In this document: one piece after another, positions 41,676 to 50,278 of the stretch | How positions within the stretch are numbered: position 1 is the first letter of the stretch | How the letters are laid out: every line of letters begins with the position of its first letter | Assembly: GCF_003285265.1 (NCBI RefSeq) | Contig: NZ_CP030239.1 | Location: 1,426,001-1,490,000 of the forward strand | Source of the DNA: Paracoccus mutanolyticus | GTDB lineage: Bacteria > Pseudomonadota > Alphaproteobacteria > Rhodobacterales > Rhodobacteraceae | DNA length: 64,000 nt | Reading direction: 5' to 3' | Program-made: the position numbers and the translations under genes | Notes under the pieces: model-generated | Database searches by the model: none | Seen by the model: the letters and a program-made list of their open reading frames with translations, nothing else | What the model was told of the DNA's origin: nothing

Positions 41676-42185
41676 CTGCACCCTGTCCCATCCCAAATCG
41701 CCAGCTACGAAACCATCTTTACCTGGGACGGCGTCGACCTTATCCGATCACCAGGGCCCGTTCGTCATTTGCCTACGACTTATCATGGCCGGCTCCTGAC
41801 TAGTCGAGCTTCACTACCCGCCAACCACACTGCCATAGAAGCCAGCTTCAGCAAGCCGGTCGGTCTGTATCAGTCCATCTCTGGGACAATTGTGCTGTGA
41901 TCGATTTCTTTAAGCCAATTGAACCTGTCACCTCAACTGGATCTGATTTATTTTATACCGAATGGTCGATCTCCTCACCCGCGGGATTGCGCAGATGGGG
42001 CTTGACCTGGAAATCGGCCTGGCTGCGGTTCATGGACGTGTCTCCTCCATTTCGGCGAAGGTTTCCTTCGCGATCTTGATGGCATGGTTCGCGCGCGGCA
42101 CGCCGGCGTAATCGGCTACATGCGCGAGCCGCGCCTCGGCTCACACGCGCCAGGATCGTCGGCGCCGGTGCTGGTGCCGTGGCGA

Positions 42186-42388
42186 CCCACTTTCAGCCAT
42201 AGCCCGCGGAATGTCGTTCGGGTCATTGCCCTGGCACGCTGCGTGACGCCCAGGGCCGCGCAGGCCTTCAGCGTGCCGTCCCAGCTGTCCACATGTGCCG
42301 GTGTGGTCGCGGTCCACAGCCAGCCTTTCTGCGCGAAATGCGCGTCTATGGCGTTTTCGCGGCAGTTCGGTTGGTCGATGGCGACCAT
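42186..42388 (-). pseudogene. Fragment of a DAO-family FAD-dependent oxidoreductase
   Basis: Reads NAIDAHFAQKGWLWTATTPA, then HVDSWDGTLKACAALGV, an internal segment of glycine/sarcosine-oxidase-like flavoproteins. Neither the FAD-binding N-terminus nor the C-terminus is present. Confidence 0.5.
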
Positions 42389-43128
42389 CGCGGTTCGAGC
42401 CGTGCCGCGACCCCTCTGCCGGGTCCGGTGCTGGGCATGGCGCGCACCGTCATCGGCCGCCTGCGCGCCGCCGAGACGCCCGAGCGCCTGATCCAGCAGG
42501 CCGCGCTGCTGCTGCAGCGCCCAGCAAGGGCTTCCGGGTGCTAGGAACGGCGAGCACTTCCAGGAGAAGGTCGCCCCGAACGGCTTTGGCGCGCAGGTGG
42601 TGACCTTCGACCGCGAGAGCTGTCGCGTCTAGCTTCTGTTGATTCATCCGGAAGCCCGCTGTATCGAGATAGGGCGACGTGCGAAAGTGATAGATGCAAT
42701 TTTTCGGGACTGGAGTGACGAACAGCGACGGTCAGGCCGAAATCGCCCTTCCGCAAATCGCGCGCGCGGTGCTGGTGATGTCCAGATCAACAAAGTTCGC
42801 GCGGAAGCGAACCAAGTCTGAATCGCCCGTGCCGCCCGATACGTCCAGAACGTTGACGAAGAAAAAAAACGGAATAGCCCCGAACGATCTGAAAAGAATG
42901 TCACCAACTCTTATCCTTTCCATAGTGGGCCTAAGGGCGCGCGGACATGGCGGCTTCTGGCGTGTGCCGCGTATTCTCCTGCGCCCGGTGGCGTGGCCGG
43001 GGCGACACTACAACCAAGAGAAACCCCTCCGAGGAACAGAATCCACTTTGCATTTGCGCGATTAGGCGGTTCACAGCACGATCTTGCCCCGGCGCATGGG
43101 GGTTGTCCATCAGGGTTCGCCCGACGGT
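42389..43128. other. Stretch with unidentified coding-like segment
   Basis: A minus-strand piece at about 42732-42923 (MERIRVGDILFRSFGAIPFF, then VNVLDVSGGTGDSDLVRF) looks like real protein sequence. An eight-A run near 42862 may carry a frameshift, with continuation in the frame ending near 42541. I do not recognise the family. The rest shows nothing clear. Confidence 0.35.
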
Positions 43129-43380
43129 TCAGCCCCAAGCCAGGCCGAAAAATGCGCATCGGCTTCCTTGCGCGTGGTGTCCTCCGTCGCGTGGTTCCTC
43201 CGGCGCGAGTGCCACGAAGTCGAATCCGTTCAGGTCGCCGGCTTGGACGACGTCGTGGTCACAAAGCGGATGACCGGGCGGCAGACCCACCATGGCGCGA
43301 GAACGAAGCGACCGCCGCGCTTCCCGAAAGGTCGGTCGATTCCACCGAGTGTCGCGCTGCTCCACTCCGAAAAGTGTCAA
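43129..43380 (-). pseudogene. Effector-domain fragment of a LysR-type regulator
   Basis: Reads AMVGLPPGHPLCDHDVVQAG and DLNGFDFVALAPEEP, the middle of a LysR effector domain. The N-terminal winged helix is absent. It differs from the LysR piece near 34.4 kb. Confidence 0.5.
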
Positions 43381-44805
43381 GACACGTAATGCTCGAAGCG
43401 CCAGTGAAGAAGAACCCTACGAGTAACTGAGCACAATTGAATCACGTACGAAGACGTAGCCACAGAGAGAGGTTACCAAGGAAAATCAGACGTCGAACAG
43501 TTAATGACAGAGAGGACCCCATCATCTAGATATCACCCACCTTCACAATTAGCTACGCAGATTGTGGGAAATTCGATCCTCATGACTAGTTGCGTTTGCC
43601 GCTATTGCCTTCTTGAAAAGGGATGCAATGAAGAGTTCGCGTAATTTCTGCGATTTTTTCCGTTGTTTGTGCGATTTATTTCGGATGATCGTTGTCATTT
43701 CGATGCTTCCCATGTTTACATGGGGTTTCGCGCTACGGTTGCTCCGGCGCAGTTTGATCGGTTTGGGAAACTGGTTGCGTTGCGCATTTCGAAGTGTTGC
43801 GGGTCATTTTCCGGCGTCCGATGTTGGTCATCGCAAATTAGCTGCGACACGGGCATCACCTGCGCCCCCGATGTGGATTACAAATTTATTTCTGCTGCAC
43901 ATGAGTTATGGGTATCGAAATATTTCATGCTGCACAACGGTCCGACAGGATGGCCGGCCCTAGACGATATTGCGGCGCCGCGCGACCTGGATCGTTCCGA
44001 GTGAGACACCAACCAAGGACCTGGACGACGGCTTCCTGCCGGCATCGGATGCAAAAGGCTTCATCACGGCTTGCCGCCAGTTGCGCGTCTGGGACCGGCA
44101 GATCTGCTGACCGCATGAGACCGCGATGATGGCAACGATCGGAGCTTCCGTCAGATGTAGGTTCCAGACCATGGAAGCGCATGGCCGTAGTTGCGCCCAG
44201 GTGAGCTGTGCCCATCGAGTTGCCGCGCAATCCCATTCCCGTTTGATCATGGCCAGCTCCAGTCGGGTCGCGCAGCCGGGCGGACATTGCGGCGAAGCCG
44301 TCCAGCACATCGCGCGGCTTGTCCGGGAAGCACAGTTCGGATTTCGCCGGGTTCGATGATGGCGTAATCCGACCGTCATGCCGTCGTCCAGGATTGGATG
44401 CTTCGGCTGCGCCGGGAGCCGTCCGCCTCACAGAGCCTGCGCCCCTGCCCTTCCGCGCTTCGCCATTCCTGAATAAAACCCCGCCGCTCGGACAGGATGT
44501 ACCGCGCACATAGAGCAAGTGGATGAGCGCTTTTTATGGCGCGGGCCTTTTCGGTCAGTTCCTCGCCGTCGACAACCTCAAAGCCCTGCTGACCGCCGAA
44601 GGTGTCATGCGCGCAGCCCGTGCAGCAGGCGAGAAACCGCCTAGCTCGACTACCCGAACGAACACTTCCATCTCACCGGATCGGTTGACTTCGAGTCGTG
44701 CCATGATGAGTTCATCTCACAAGTGATCCGGGCGCGCAGCATCGCGATGATCGAGCAAGCCGCTGATGCCGGGGCAAGACGCGCTGCAGTCCGCGACCTG
44801 AGCGG
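43381..44805. other. Stretch of element A without a recognisable gene
   Basis: 43430-43880 is AT-rich with frames rich in Cys and Arg and no motif. 43930-44500 has overlapping frames on both strands that I cannot identify. A plus-strand frame at 44523 (MSAFYGAGLFGQFLAVDNLK) may be a small unknown gene of about 67 codons. Confidence 0.4.
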
Positions 44806-44945
44806 TCAGTCGCCCTTGTGCTCGGGCTTGCCCTTGCGCTTGGTGTGGGCCATGTCCTTCAGTTCCTGCTCGGTCATGGACTTCTCCATTTCCCTGGACG
44901 CGCCGCGCAGTTCGCTAGACCGCACGGCGGCATGCGAGATCTCCA
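44806..44945 (-). pseudogene. C-terminal fragment of a DUF3008-type small protein
   Basis: Reads SSELRGASREMEKSMTEQEL and KDMAHTKRKGKPEH before the stop, the typical end of DUF3008 proteins (about 60 residues). The N-terminal third is not recognisable. Confidence 0.55.
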
Positions 44946-45329
44946 AAGCCCGCGCGCTGATGCTTGGCCGCGTCCGCTGCGCCACACCATGCCGCCGCCG
45001 CGCAGCTTTATGCCGAACTGCCGGATGTGCTCATCGGCCGTGATTACGACCACCGCGACATAACAGTCTCACATGCCGATTCAGCCAACCCACCTTGCCG
45101 GATTGTCGCGGTCGCGGTTGTCCTGTCCGTCAGCCCAACGTATGACCGCTTCGATACGCCCGCGTAGCCGTTTCGCCGTCTCGCCGATGGTTGTCCAGAT
45201 CGGTTCAAGAACCGGGCAATGTCGTGCTATCAAGGGCGCGCCCGCCGCCTATCCGTTCCACGCCCAGGTGCGCGAGGCGACCGCGCCGATCTTCTACGAG
45301 ATCCTCACGCGACACCGACAGCGTAGGTC

Positions 45330-45560
45330 ATCAGGGCTGCATTCCACATCCGACGCCCGAGAGCTTCGCGTTCTTAATGCTTTCGGCGAGAGCGTTGTCA
45401 TAGGAATCCCCCACACTGCCGACTGAGGTATCGATGCCTGCCTCAGCCAGTCTCTCGGTGTATCGGATCGACAGATACTGGCTGCCCCGATCACTGTGAT
45501 GGATCAGCTTATCGGCCTCGCGCAGCTACGCTGGCATGGCAGATGGCCTGGTTCAGGACA
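45330..45560 (-). mobile_element. IS3-type transposase fragment
   Basis: On the minus strand it reads [20 protein letters not shown], then AGIDTSVGSVGDSYDNALAE, the DDE C-terminal region of an IS3-family OrfB. No complete transposase or terminal repeats are present. About 150 bp is nearly the same as the fragment inside fdhB at 57911-58068. Confidence 0.8.
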
Positions 45561-45601
45561 TTTGCCCAACTGCTGGGCGCTGTCCGTTCGGGAACTCTGG
45601 C

Positions 45602-45655
45602 GCGGCGATCGTGCTGCTGACCTTTACCGCGGCGATCGTGCTGCTGACCTTTACC
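45602..45655. repeat. 27-bp perfect tandem duplication
   Basis: Two consecutive identical 27-bp units (45602-45628, 45629-45655) on the plus strand encode AAIVLLTFT twice, in a membrane-protein-like frame continuing KSQIRVDLDQLRIAMIWFLV. A frameshift after about 45770 ends the readable protein, so the host gene is a remnant. Confidence 0.85.
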
Positions 45656-45898
45656 GGGTCAACCGTAACGAACGAGAAGTCGCAGATCCGTGTCGACCTC
45701 GATCAATTGCGGATTGCCATGATCTGGTTCCTTGTCGGGATCACGGGCGCAATGATCGCCGCCGCGTTCTTGAACTGCGCACCGGCGGCGTCGATGCGGC
45801 GATGCACGACACGCCCAATGTCCTTTACTACATCAAGACGGCGGGCAACGGTCAGGTCAAGACTGTGGGCGAGCAGATGATGGGCCACGAATATCCGA

Positions 45899-45990
45899 CC
45901 GACCCGTTCCATCCCGCACCCCGTGTTCATGGCGGAAGAGAATGGGAGTCGAACCCACCCGGGACAGGCCTGCTGCCCCAACCGGATTTG
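45899..45990. repeat. Right attachment-site copy of element A
   Basis: Identical over 92 bp to 25889-25980. It carries the beginning of the aldo/keto reductase gene, now without the gene, and the 3' half of selC. Here the half is joined in register to a 5' half, so the tRNA is complete. Confidence 0.85.
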
Positions 45991-46025
45991 AAGTCCGGCC
46001 GCCCCACCGGGGACGATTCTCTTCC
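45930..46025 (-). tRNA. selC: tRNA-Sec (UCA anticodon), complete
   Basis: A 96-nt gene including the encoded CCA. The 5' strand GGAAGAGAA pairs with TTCTCTTCC, the extended acceptor stem of tRNA-Sec. The anticodon arm is CCGGA-CTTCAAA-TCCGG with anticodon TCA reading UGA. A long variable arm (GGGGCAGCAGGCCTGTCCC) follows, then the T arm with GGTTCGACTCC. It is the only complete copy in the window; partial copies are at 25920-25980 and 52898-52940. It delivers Sec to the UGA of fdhA with SelA and SelB. Its upstream region is now element B, not selB. Confidence 0.93.
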
Positions 46026-46026
46026 A
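45983..46026. repeat. Left attachment-site copy of element B (5' half of selC)
   Basis: 44 bp identical to 52898-52941: the anticodon arm to the 5' end of selC plus one base. It overlaps the element A repeat by 8 bp (45983-45990), which lies in the anticodon loop and the 3' strand of its stem. Element B thus restores the 5' half of the tRNA. Confidence 0.85.
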
Positions 46027-46101
46027 AGCCCGTCATTACTGACGATTTTTTCGCTGCGTCGGAAGCGGTGCTTTGCCGCTCTCGCAACGCGTTCTCAACT
46101 T

Positions 46102-47109
46102 TCACGTTTCGCACCTGTTCTGTTCCCGGCGCGATTGCGCCTCTTTAGCACGTGTCCTTTGCCGGGCGGAACCGGCATAATGGGCGACCATCGCCACCGT
46201 CGAATGGCCCGTTACCGCCTGAATGGTTTCGTCGCTGCATCCTGCGGCTGCGAGTTCATGCGTTGCGGTATGACGCAGCGCGTGCATGTCGTAAGCCTCG
46301 GCTCCGATATCCTTCCTGACGGCCATCAGCAGCGCGTGCGCGCCATCGTAGCTTGTCGGTCGCCCATTGGGCTGCGCGCAGATCGTAAGCCCGACCTTGG
46401 AGGTTGCGCCCAGCGCCTCGCGCAAGCTGCTTGTCAACGGTATCCACAGCGCTGCGCCTGTCTTGCTCTGCCGAACGTTCACCCCGCCGCTCTCGAGATC
46501 ATCCCACCGCATCTTGAGCACATCGCCGATGCGCTGGCCGGTGCCGAGAAGCAACTCGAAGATCAGCCGGGATCGCGTGCCGATCGACGTTGCCTGTCTG
46601 AAGGCGGCGATCATTTCCGCAAGCCAGGGCAGACGGGGCGGGCGACCACTCTTCAGCAGCCGCACGCCTTTCGCCGGATTGTCATTGCGCCAGCCCTGGT
46701 CGATCGCATGCTCGAACATCACGCGGAGCACCTGGACGATGTAATTGGCGAAGCGCACCGCCTCCTTGTTGCTGTCCTGCGCCCGGATCACATCCTTGCG
46801 CTGCATGCGCTCGGCCGGCAGATGGCCAAGCTTGCTCTTCACGAACTCGAGCACCTTCAGATAATCCGCCCGTGTGCGGGGCGCCAAGTCGGTGAACCGA
46901 TCGCTAAGCTGGTAGGAGATCACCAGAGCCCTCAGCGTGCGCCCCTCTGGCACCGGTGCTCGGCCGCGCAGGATGGCCGCATATTCCGCGGCGAACTCTG
47001 GCGTTCCTGGCTTGGTGGCAAAGCGCACGGTCTTGAAGCCACGGCGCTGAAAATAGATCGCGCCGCCCTTCTTGGCATAGACGTGACGCGGCAGCTCCTT
47101 CTTTGTCAT
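46102..47109 (-). CDS. Tyrosine recombinase (integrase) of element B
   Basis: A 335-residue phage-type integrase that should catalyse integration and excision at the selC anticodon arm. It starts MTKKELPRHVYAKKGGAIYF at 47109. Catalytic residues are in LGTGQRIGDVLKMRWDD (Arg), MHALRHTATHELAAAG (His and Arg), VTGHSTVAMVAHYAG (His and nucleophile Tyr). The frame is intact, unlike that of element A. The start overlaps the upstream small gene by 4 nt, and the stop is 76 nt upstream of selC on the same strand with no obvious terminator between. Confidence 0.9.
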   Translation of the reverse strand: MTKKELPRHVYAKKGGAIYFQRRGFKTVRFATKPGTPEFAAEYAAILRGRAPVPEGRTLRALVISYQLSDRFTDLAPRTRADYLKVLEFVKSKLGHLPAERMQRKDVIRAQDSNKEAVRFANYIVQVLRVMFEHAIDQGWRNDNPAKGVRLLKSGRPPRLPWLAEMIAAFRQATSIGTRSRLIFELLLGTGQRIGDVLKMRWDDLESGGVNVRQSKTGAALWIPLTSSLREALGATSKVGLTICAQPNGRPTSYDGAHALLMAVRKDIGAEAYDMHALRHTATHELAAAGCSDETIQAVTGHSTVAMVAHYAGSARQRTRAKEAQSRREQNRCET

Positions 47110-47282
47110 CGCCGCATATCCGTCATATCGAATTCGTCGCCCGGTTCTTGCGGCCCGCACCGCACGTCGATTTCGCCATGCTGACCGATCTTGAAGCCAG
47201 TCACGGGCAGGCCTGCCGCCTTGGCGGTACGGATCGCCTTCTCAAGGTCGGCCTGGCTGAACCTCACGCGTGTCGCCATCAT
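47106..47282 (-). CDS. Small conserved protein preceding the integrase
   Basis: 58 residues starting MMATRVRFSQADLEKAIRTA, then KAAGLPVTGFKIGQHGEIDV. Proteins of this type commonly precede integrases in rhodobacterial prophages; an excision-related role is possible but unproven. Both ends overlap neighbours by 4 nt. Confidence 0.7.
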   Translation of the reverse strand: MMATRVRFSQADLEKAIRTAKAAGLPVTGFKIGQHGEIDVRCGPQEPGDEFDMTDMRR

Positions 47283-47496
47283 CCCATCCTCTCGGAAAGC
47301 GCCGCCCAGCCCTCGGCACGCACCTGGGCGGCCGTGGGGCGGCGAAGTCGGTGACGGCGCCCCATAGGCCCGCCCAGCCGACCTGCGGCGCCAGCAGGGC
47401 GCCCAGCGCCGCCATGCCGAAGGCAAGGATCAGAAGCGTGGCAGCCACGAACATCAGGGCGCTGATGACGGGCCGCCTTAGCTCATGGCGCATCAT
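47279..47496 (-). pseudogene. Small membrane protein of element B (one frameshift)
   Basis: Starts MMRHELRRPVISALMFVAAT with a hydrophobic helix to about residue 40. Near 47345 one missing base would restore DFRRPTAAQVRAEGWAALSE and a TGA overlapping the next start. As written the frame overruns by about 40 nt. Function unknown. Confidence 0.55.
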
Positions 47497-47744
47497 TGGG
47501 CACCTCCGGGCTGCCGGCCCATCTGGCGGGCGATCTCGGCCATCCCTTTCGGGGTGAGGCGGGCCTCGTAGGCTTTGACCTTCCGGCCACTGGGGTAGAT
47601 TAGCACCACGGGGAGATTCGCCATGAAGCCCGCTTCGACCGCATGGCGGTTAGTCAGGACCAGGCTGGAACCATCCAAGGGCTGCGCTGTGTGATCGACG
47701 CGAATGATCCGTGTGACGGGAGTTGTGGCGGAACGCCGGCTCAT
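47493..47744 (-). CDS. Hypothetical protein of element B
   Basis: 83 residues (MSRRSATTPVTRIIRVDHTA, then FMANLPVVLIYPSGRKVKAY). No known domain. It overlaps both neighbours by 4 nt in the coupled operon leading to the integrase. Confidence 0.6.
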   Translation of the reverse strand: MSRRSATTPVTRIIRVDHTAQPLDGSSLVLTNRHAVEAGFMANLPVVLIYPSGRKVKAYEARLTPKGMAEIARQMGRQPGGAQ

Positions 47745-48178
47745 GTGGCACCTCTAAGGAACACGTTGTGCGATATCGGGGCCGGCGCAGGCGCGGCGCC
47801 GGACCAATCCATGATCTTGAGCCACTGCCAGCGGTGAAGGTCTGGCATGGCGTCGGTGCGGTCACCGATGAAATTGCTCACATGCACGAACCGGCAAAAT
47901 GCGGCGAAGCCTGCCGCGCTGGTGATCGGGGTGCACCTGATCTTGTCGGCAAGCGCCTGCATTTCACGCGCAAGCGCCGAGGTGACGGGTCCTTGAAACT
48001 CGATCTCTCGGGGATCATCGCCCGCCGCCTCCCATTCGGTGAAGGCGGCGACATAGGCGTTGCACAGTTCCGCCATGCGGTCTGCATGCGGTGGCCAGCA
48101 GGCTGCCGGCGCTGCCCCGGCCGTCAGCGGGGCGCCCAGCGCCGCGGCTGCGCCTGCGATAAGGGAGCGTCGGTTCAT
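47741..48178 (-). CDS. Hypothetical exported protein of element B
   Basis: 145 residues with a Tat-like or Sec signal at residues 1-25 (MNRRSLIAGAAAALGAPLTA). The mature part is rich in Ala and Trp with no domain I recognise. The start overlaps the upstream stop (TAATG). Confidence 0.65.
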   Translation of the reverse strand: MNRRSLIAGAAAALGAPLTAGAAPAACWPPHADRMAELCNAYVAAFTEWEAAGDDPREIEFQGPVTSALAREMQALADKIRCTPITSAAGFAAFCRFVHVSNFIGDRTDAMPDLHRWQWLKIMDWSGAAPAPAPISHNVFLRGAT

Positions 48179-48357
48179 TACACACCCCCGACCAGGCGTT
48201 GCAGGGTCAGGACATCCTTGAGCTGCTTGCCCATCGCGCGCCGGGACGGCTCGGGGTGGGCAAGGAGATAGTCGACCAGCCGATCCTGCTGGCGGGCAGG
48301 CAGCGCGTAGACCCGGCGCAAGATCTCTTCGGCGCGCATCTCGACCTCACTCTTCAT
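48178..48357 (-). CDS. Small hypothetical protein of element B
   Basis: 59 residues, mostly helical (EEILRRVYALPARQQDRLVD, then MGKQLKDVLTLQRLVGG). Too short for default gene callers but flanked by perfect start-stop overlaps (ATGA upstream, TAATG downstream). Function unknown. Confidence 0.6.
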   Translation of the reverse strand: MKSEVEMRAEEILRRVYALPARQQDRLVDYLLAHPEPSRRAMGKQLKDVLTLQRLVGGV

Positions 48358-48688
48358 GCCAGCGCCTCCACGAGTTCACGCGCTTGGGCGACCAGCATCT
48401 GGCCCAGGTCGCCGGTATTTCCGATCACTCCGCCGTCGTCAGCCGCGACGATCTTGACCGCCCACGCCAAGGCCGAGGTCGCAGGTGCCATGGCGATCTG
48501 ATCCTGAAGCTTAATCAGCGCGGCCATTTCAGCATCCCAGGCGGCGGGATCGTCGTCGCGCTTGGCTGCTCTCCCGACAGTCTGCGCGTCTGGTGCCAGC
48601 AGGCGACCAGACCGCGGGATCCGGGGAGCGCCCAGCGCCACAGCATGCGCGGAGCCAAGGAGCGGCAAGGCGAACGTTGCGGCGAGTT
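48354..48688 (-). CDS. Hypothetical protein of element B, start uncertain
   Basis: The body reads ELAATFALPLLGSAHAVALG, then LLAPDAQTVGRAAKRDDDPA, and ends VAQARELVEALA. A start overlapping the alpA stop (MNSPQ) is in a different frame, so an indel near the start is likely; without it only a longer unnatural start at 48734 exists. The hydrophobic beginning suggests export. Family unknown. Confidence 0.45.
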
Positions 48689-48891
48689 CATGCGGGACCT
48701 CCGTTTTCGCCAAGAGCCTCCACAAAGTCCTCAATGTCCTTGCGACGCCATACGGTGATCCCGTCCCACTTGATGGGCTTGGGGAAACGGCCTTGCCTGA
48801 CGCGGTTCCAGATCGTATTGCGATGCACTCCCAAAATGCTCGCGACCTGCACGTCTCGCAGCAAGAGCGGCTGTAGAACGGCGCCAGTCAT
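48688..48891 (-). CDS. AlpA-family excisionase/regulator
   Basis: 67 residues with a MerR-like helix-turn-helix: LLLRDVQVASILGVHRNTIW followed by NRVRQGRFPKPIKW and VWRRKDIEDFVEAL. AlpA/Cox proteins activate integrase genes or assist excision of P4-like elements. In a coupled gene run ending at the integrase, that role fits. Confidence 0.82.
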   Translation of the reverse strand: MTGAVLQPLLLRDVQVASILGVHRNTIWNRVRQGRFPKPIKWDGITVWRRKDIEDFVEALGENGGPA

Positions 48892-49073
48892 TTCGCACCG
48901 CCGATCTGGCGCAGCTCGCGGGCGGCGACCTCGAGCCCGAGGACGGGCAACGCGATGCGCTGGGCGGCCAGGATGGCAATGTGATCCTCGATCAGGCTGA
49001 CGGCTCAGCCAATGCGCGCGTCAACTGTCGCAAAGGGCAGGTTGAATGGAGACGGTGCTTGGTCCATATTCAT
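48888..49073 (-). pseudogene. Small ORF of element B with an in-frame TGA
   Basis: From 49073 it reads MNMDQAPSPFNLPFATVDAR-IG, then TGA (49007-49005), then continues in the same frame as AVSLIEDHIAILAAQRIALP and on to a stop overlapping the alpA start. Without the TGA the gene would fit the coupled operon exactly. Nonsense mutation, base error, or (unlikely) recoding. Confidence 0.45.
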
Positions 49074-49139
49074 GGGAAATTCCCTTCGATCGGGTTTCAA
49101 CATGGCCGGTGTCAGCGCGCCAACGCTGCCCGGCCGCTT

Positions 49140-49295
49140 TCATTCAGGATTGCGGGTGCCGGCGGCTTCGGCGCGTTCCTTTACAGATCGGACGATTTCT
49201 GCGTTCCGACTGGTGAGATTTTCTTTCCCGGCTTTATCCAAGAACTCTGCTGCCCAACGGGGCAGGCGCACCGTCATTCTGATCTCTTCGGTCAT
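49140..49295 (-). CDS. Arc-like ribbon-helix-helix repressor (minus strand)
   Basis: 51 residues starting MTEEIRMTVRLPRWAAEFLD, then NLTSRNAEIVRSVKERAEA. The beta-strand plus two helices fits an Arc/MetJ-type DNA-binding protein. It is the first gene of the minus-strand operon and starts 14 bp from the large palindrome, so autoregulation is likely. Confidence 0.78.
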   Translation of the reverse strand: MTEEIRMTVRLPRWAAEFLDKAGKENLTSRNAEIVRSVKERAEAAGTRNPE

Positions 49296-49308
49296 ACATA
49301 TCTCCATT

Positions 49309-49380
49309 CACCAAATTAGTGACATCTTATATGTCACTAATTTGGTGATCAAGAGATTTATTGCGGTGATCACCAATTTC
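49309..49380. promoter_or_regulatory. Palindromic operator between divergent Arc-like genes
   Basis: A perfect 17-bp inverted repeat (CACCAAATTAGTGACAT, 49309-49325, and its complement at 49331-49347) around CTTAT. A further palindrome GGTGATCACC followed by AATTT (49365-49379) repeats the outer half-site. The region is AT-rich against GC-rich surroundings, as expected for a lysis-lysogeny type control region. Confidence 0.85.
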
Positions 49381-49396
49381 GTGCAGCCATCGTCGC

Positions 49397-49945
49397 ATGG
49401 CAAAGCAAGATGACTACACGCGATACACGATCCGTATTCCGACCCCGCTCTATAACCGGGTGAAGGCCGCTGCCGGGGACGGATCAGTGAACACAGAAAT
49501 CATCGCGATCCTGAAAGAAAAATACCCTGACCCAGATCTGGACAGAGGCAGCGTTGTCGATGCGATCCAGGATATCCTGTCGGCGCTGACCAATGATCCG
49601 CCCGAACGCTGGCGCGACTGCGTTTCTCATTTCGCCGACCGCTATAATCTGGACGCTGATGCCTTCGATGTGGTTCGCGACTGGTCGCAGTTGACTGTCA
49701 GCTACACCCTCCCTGGGGGGAACCGCATCTCCATGAGCGCCGATAGGCCAATGGAGGACGCTCTTGCCGGATGGCTGGCCCAAGTCGAACACGCAGAGAC
49801 CCAAAGCGAGCAACAAGATCAGCTCGCGGAACTCAACCGGTTTCTAGGTGACGGGGACAACTCACAATTCGAGGCCGTGATTGACACCAACTCCCCTTCT
49901 CCGCGCCGGATGGGCTGGCGCGTGGTGCTGCGCCTGAAGCCCTGA
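49397..49945 (+). CDS. Arc-family DNA-binding protein with C-terminal extension
   Basis: 182 residues. Residues 1-45 are an Arc/Mnt ribbon-helix-helix domain (YTRYTIRIPTPLYNRVKAAA, then GSVNTEIIAILKEKYPD). The remainder is acidic and uncharacterised. Divergent from the smaller Arc-like gene across the shared operator; the two probably form a repressor pair that sets the state of element B. Confidence 0.82.
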   Translation: MAKQDDYTRYTIRIPTPLYNRVKAAAGDGSVNTEIIAILKEKYPDPDLDRGSVVDAIQDILSALTNDPPERWRDCVSHFADRYNLDADAFDVVRDWSQLTVSYTLPGGNRISMSADRPMEDALAGWLAQVEHAETQSEQQDQLAELNRFLGDGDNSQFEAVIDTNSPSPRRMGWRVVLRLKP

Positions 49946-50005
49946 CCACGACTTTCCGTTACTACAGATATTGACGCCCAGCGCCTCGCTCATTACTGTT
50001 ACTAC

Positions 50006-50278
50006 ATGAAATGCACCAGCGACCCGGCGAAGCGCGCCAAGACCCTTGCCGAGCGGGGGATCGATCTTGAAGCGGACGGCGCCGAGGTTCTGGCTGGCGC
50101 GACCCTGACGTTCGAGGACGACCGCTTCGACTATGGCGAAACCCGGCTCATCAGCATCGGCTTCCTGCGGGGCCGCATGGTGGTGATGGTCTGGACGGAG
50201 CGGGGCGATACCGCCCACGTCATCAGCATGAGAAAGGCCAATGACCGTGAACAGAAAGCCTATGCCTCCCGATTTTGA
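50006..50278 (+). CDS. brnT: BrnT-type toxin
   Basis: 90 residues of the BrnT family, a RelE-fold ribonuclease toxin. Motifs are KRAKTLAERGIDLEADGAEV, DDRFDYGETRLISIGFLRGR, VMVWTERGDTAHVISMRKAN and the basic end DREQKAYASRF. It overlaps brnA by 38 bp in the usual toxin-first order. Confidence 0.88.
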   Translation: MKCTSDPAKRAKTLAERGIDLEADGAEVLAGATLTFEDDRFDYGETRLISIGFLRGRMVVMVWTERGDTAHVISMRKANDREQKAYASRF

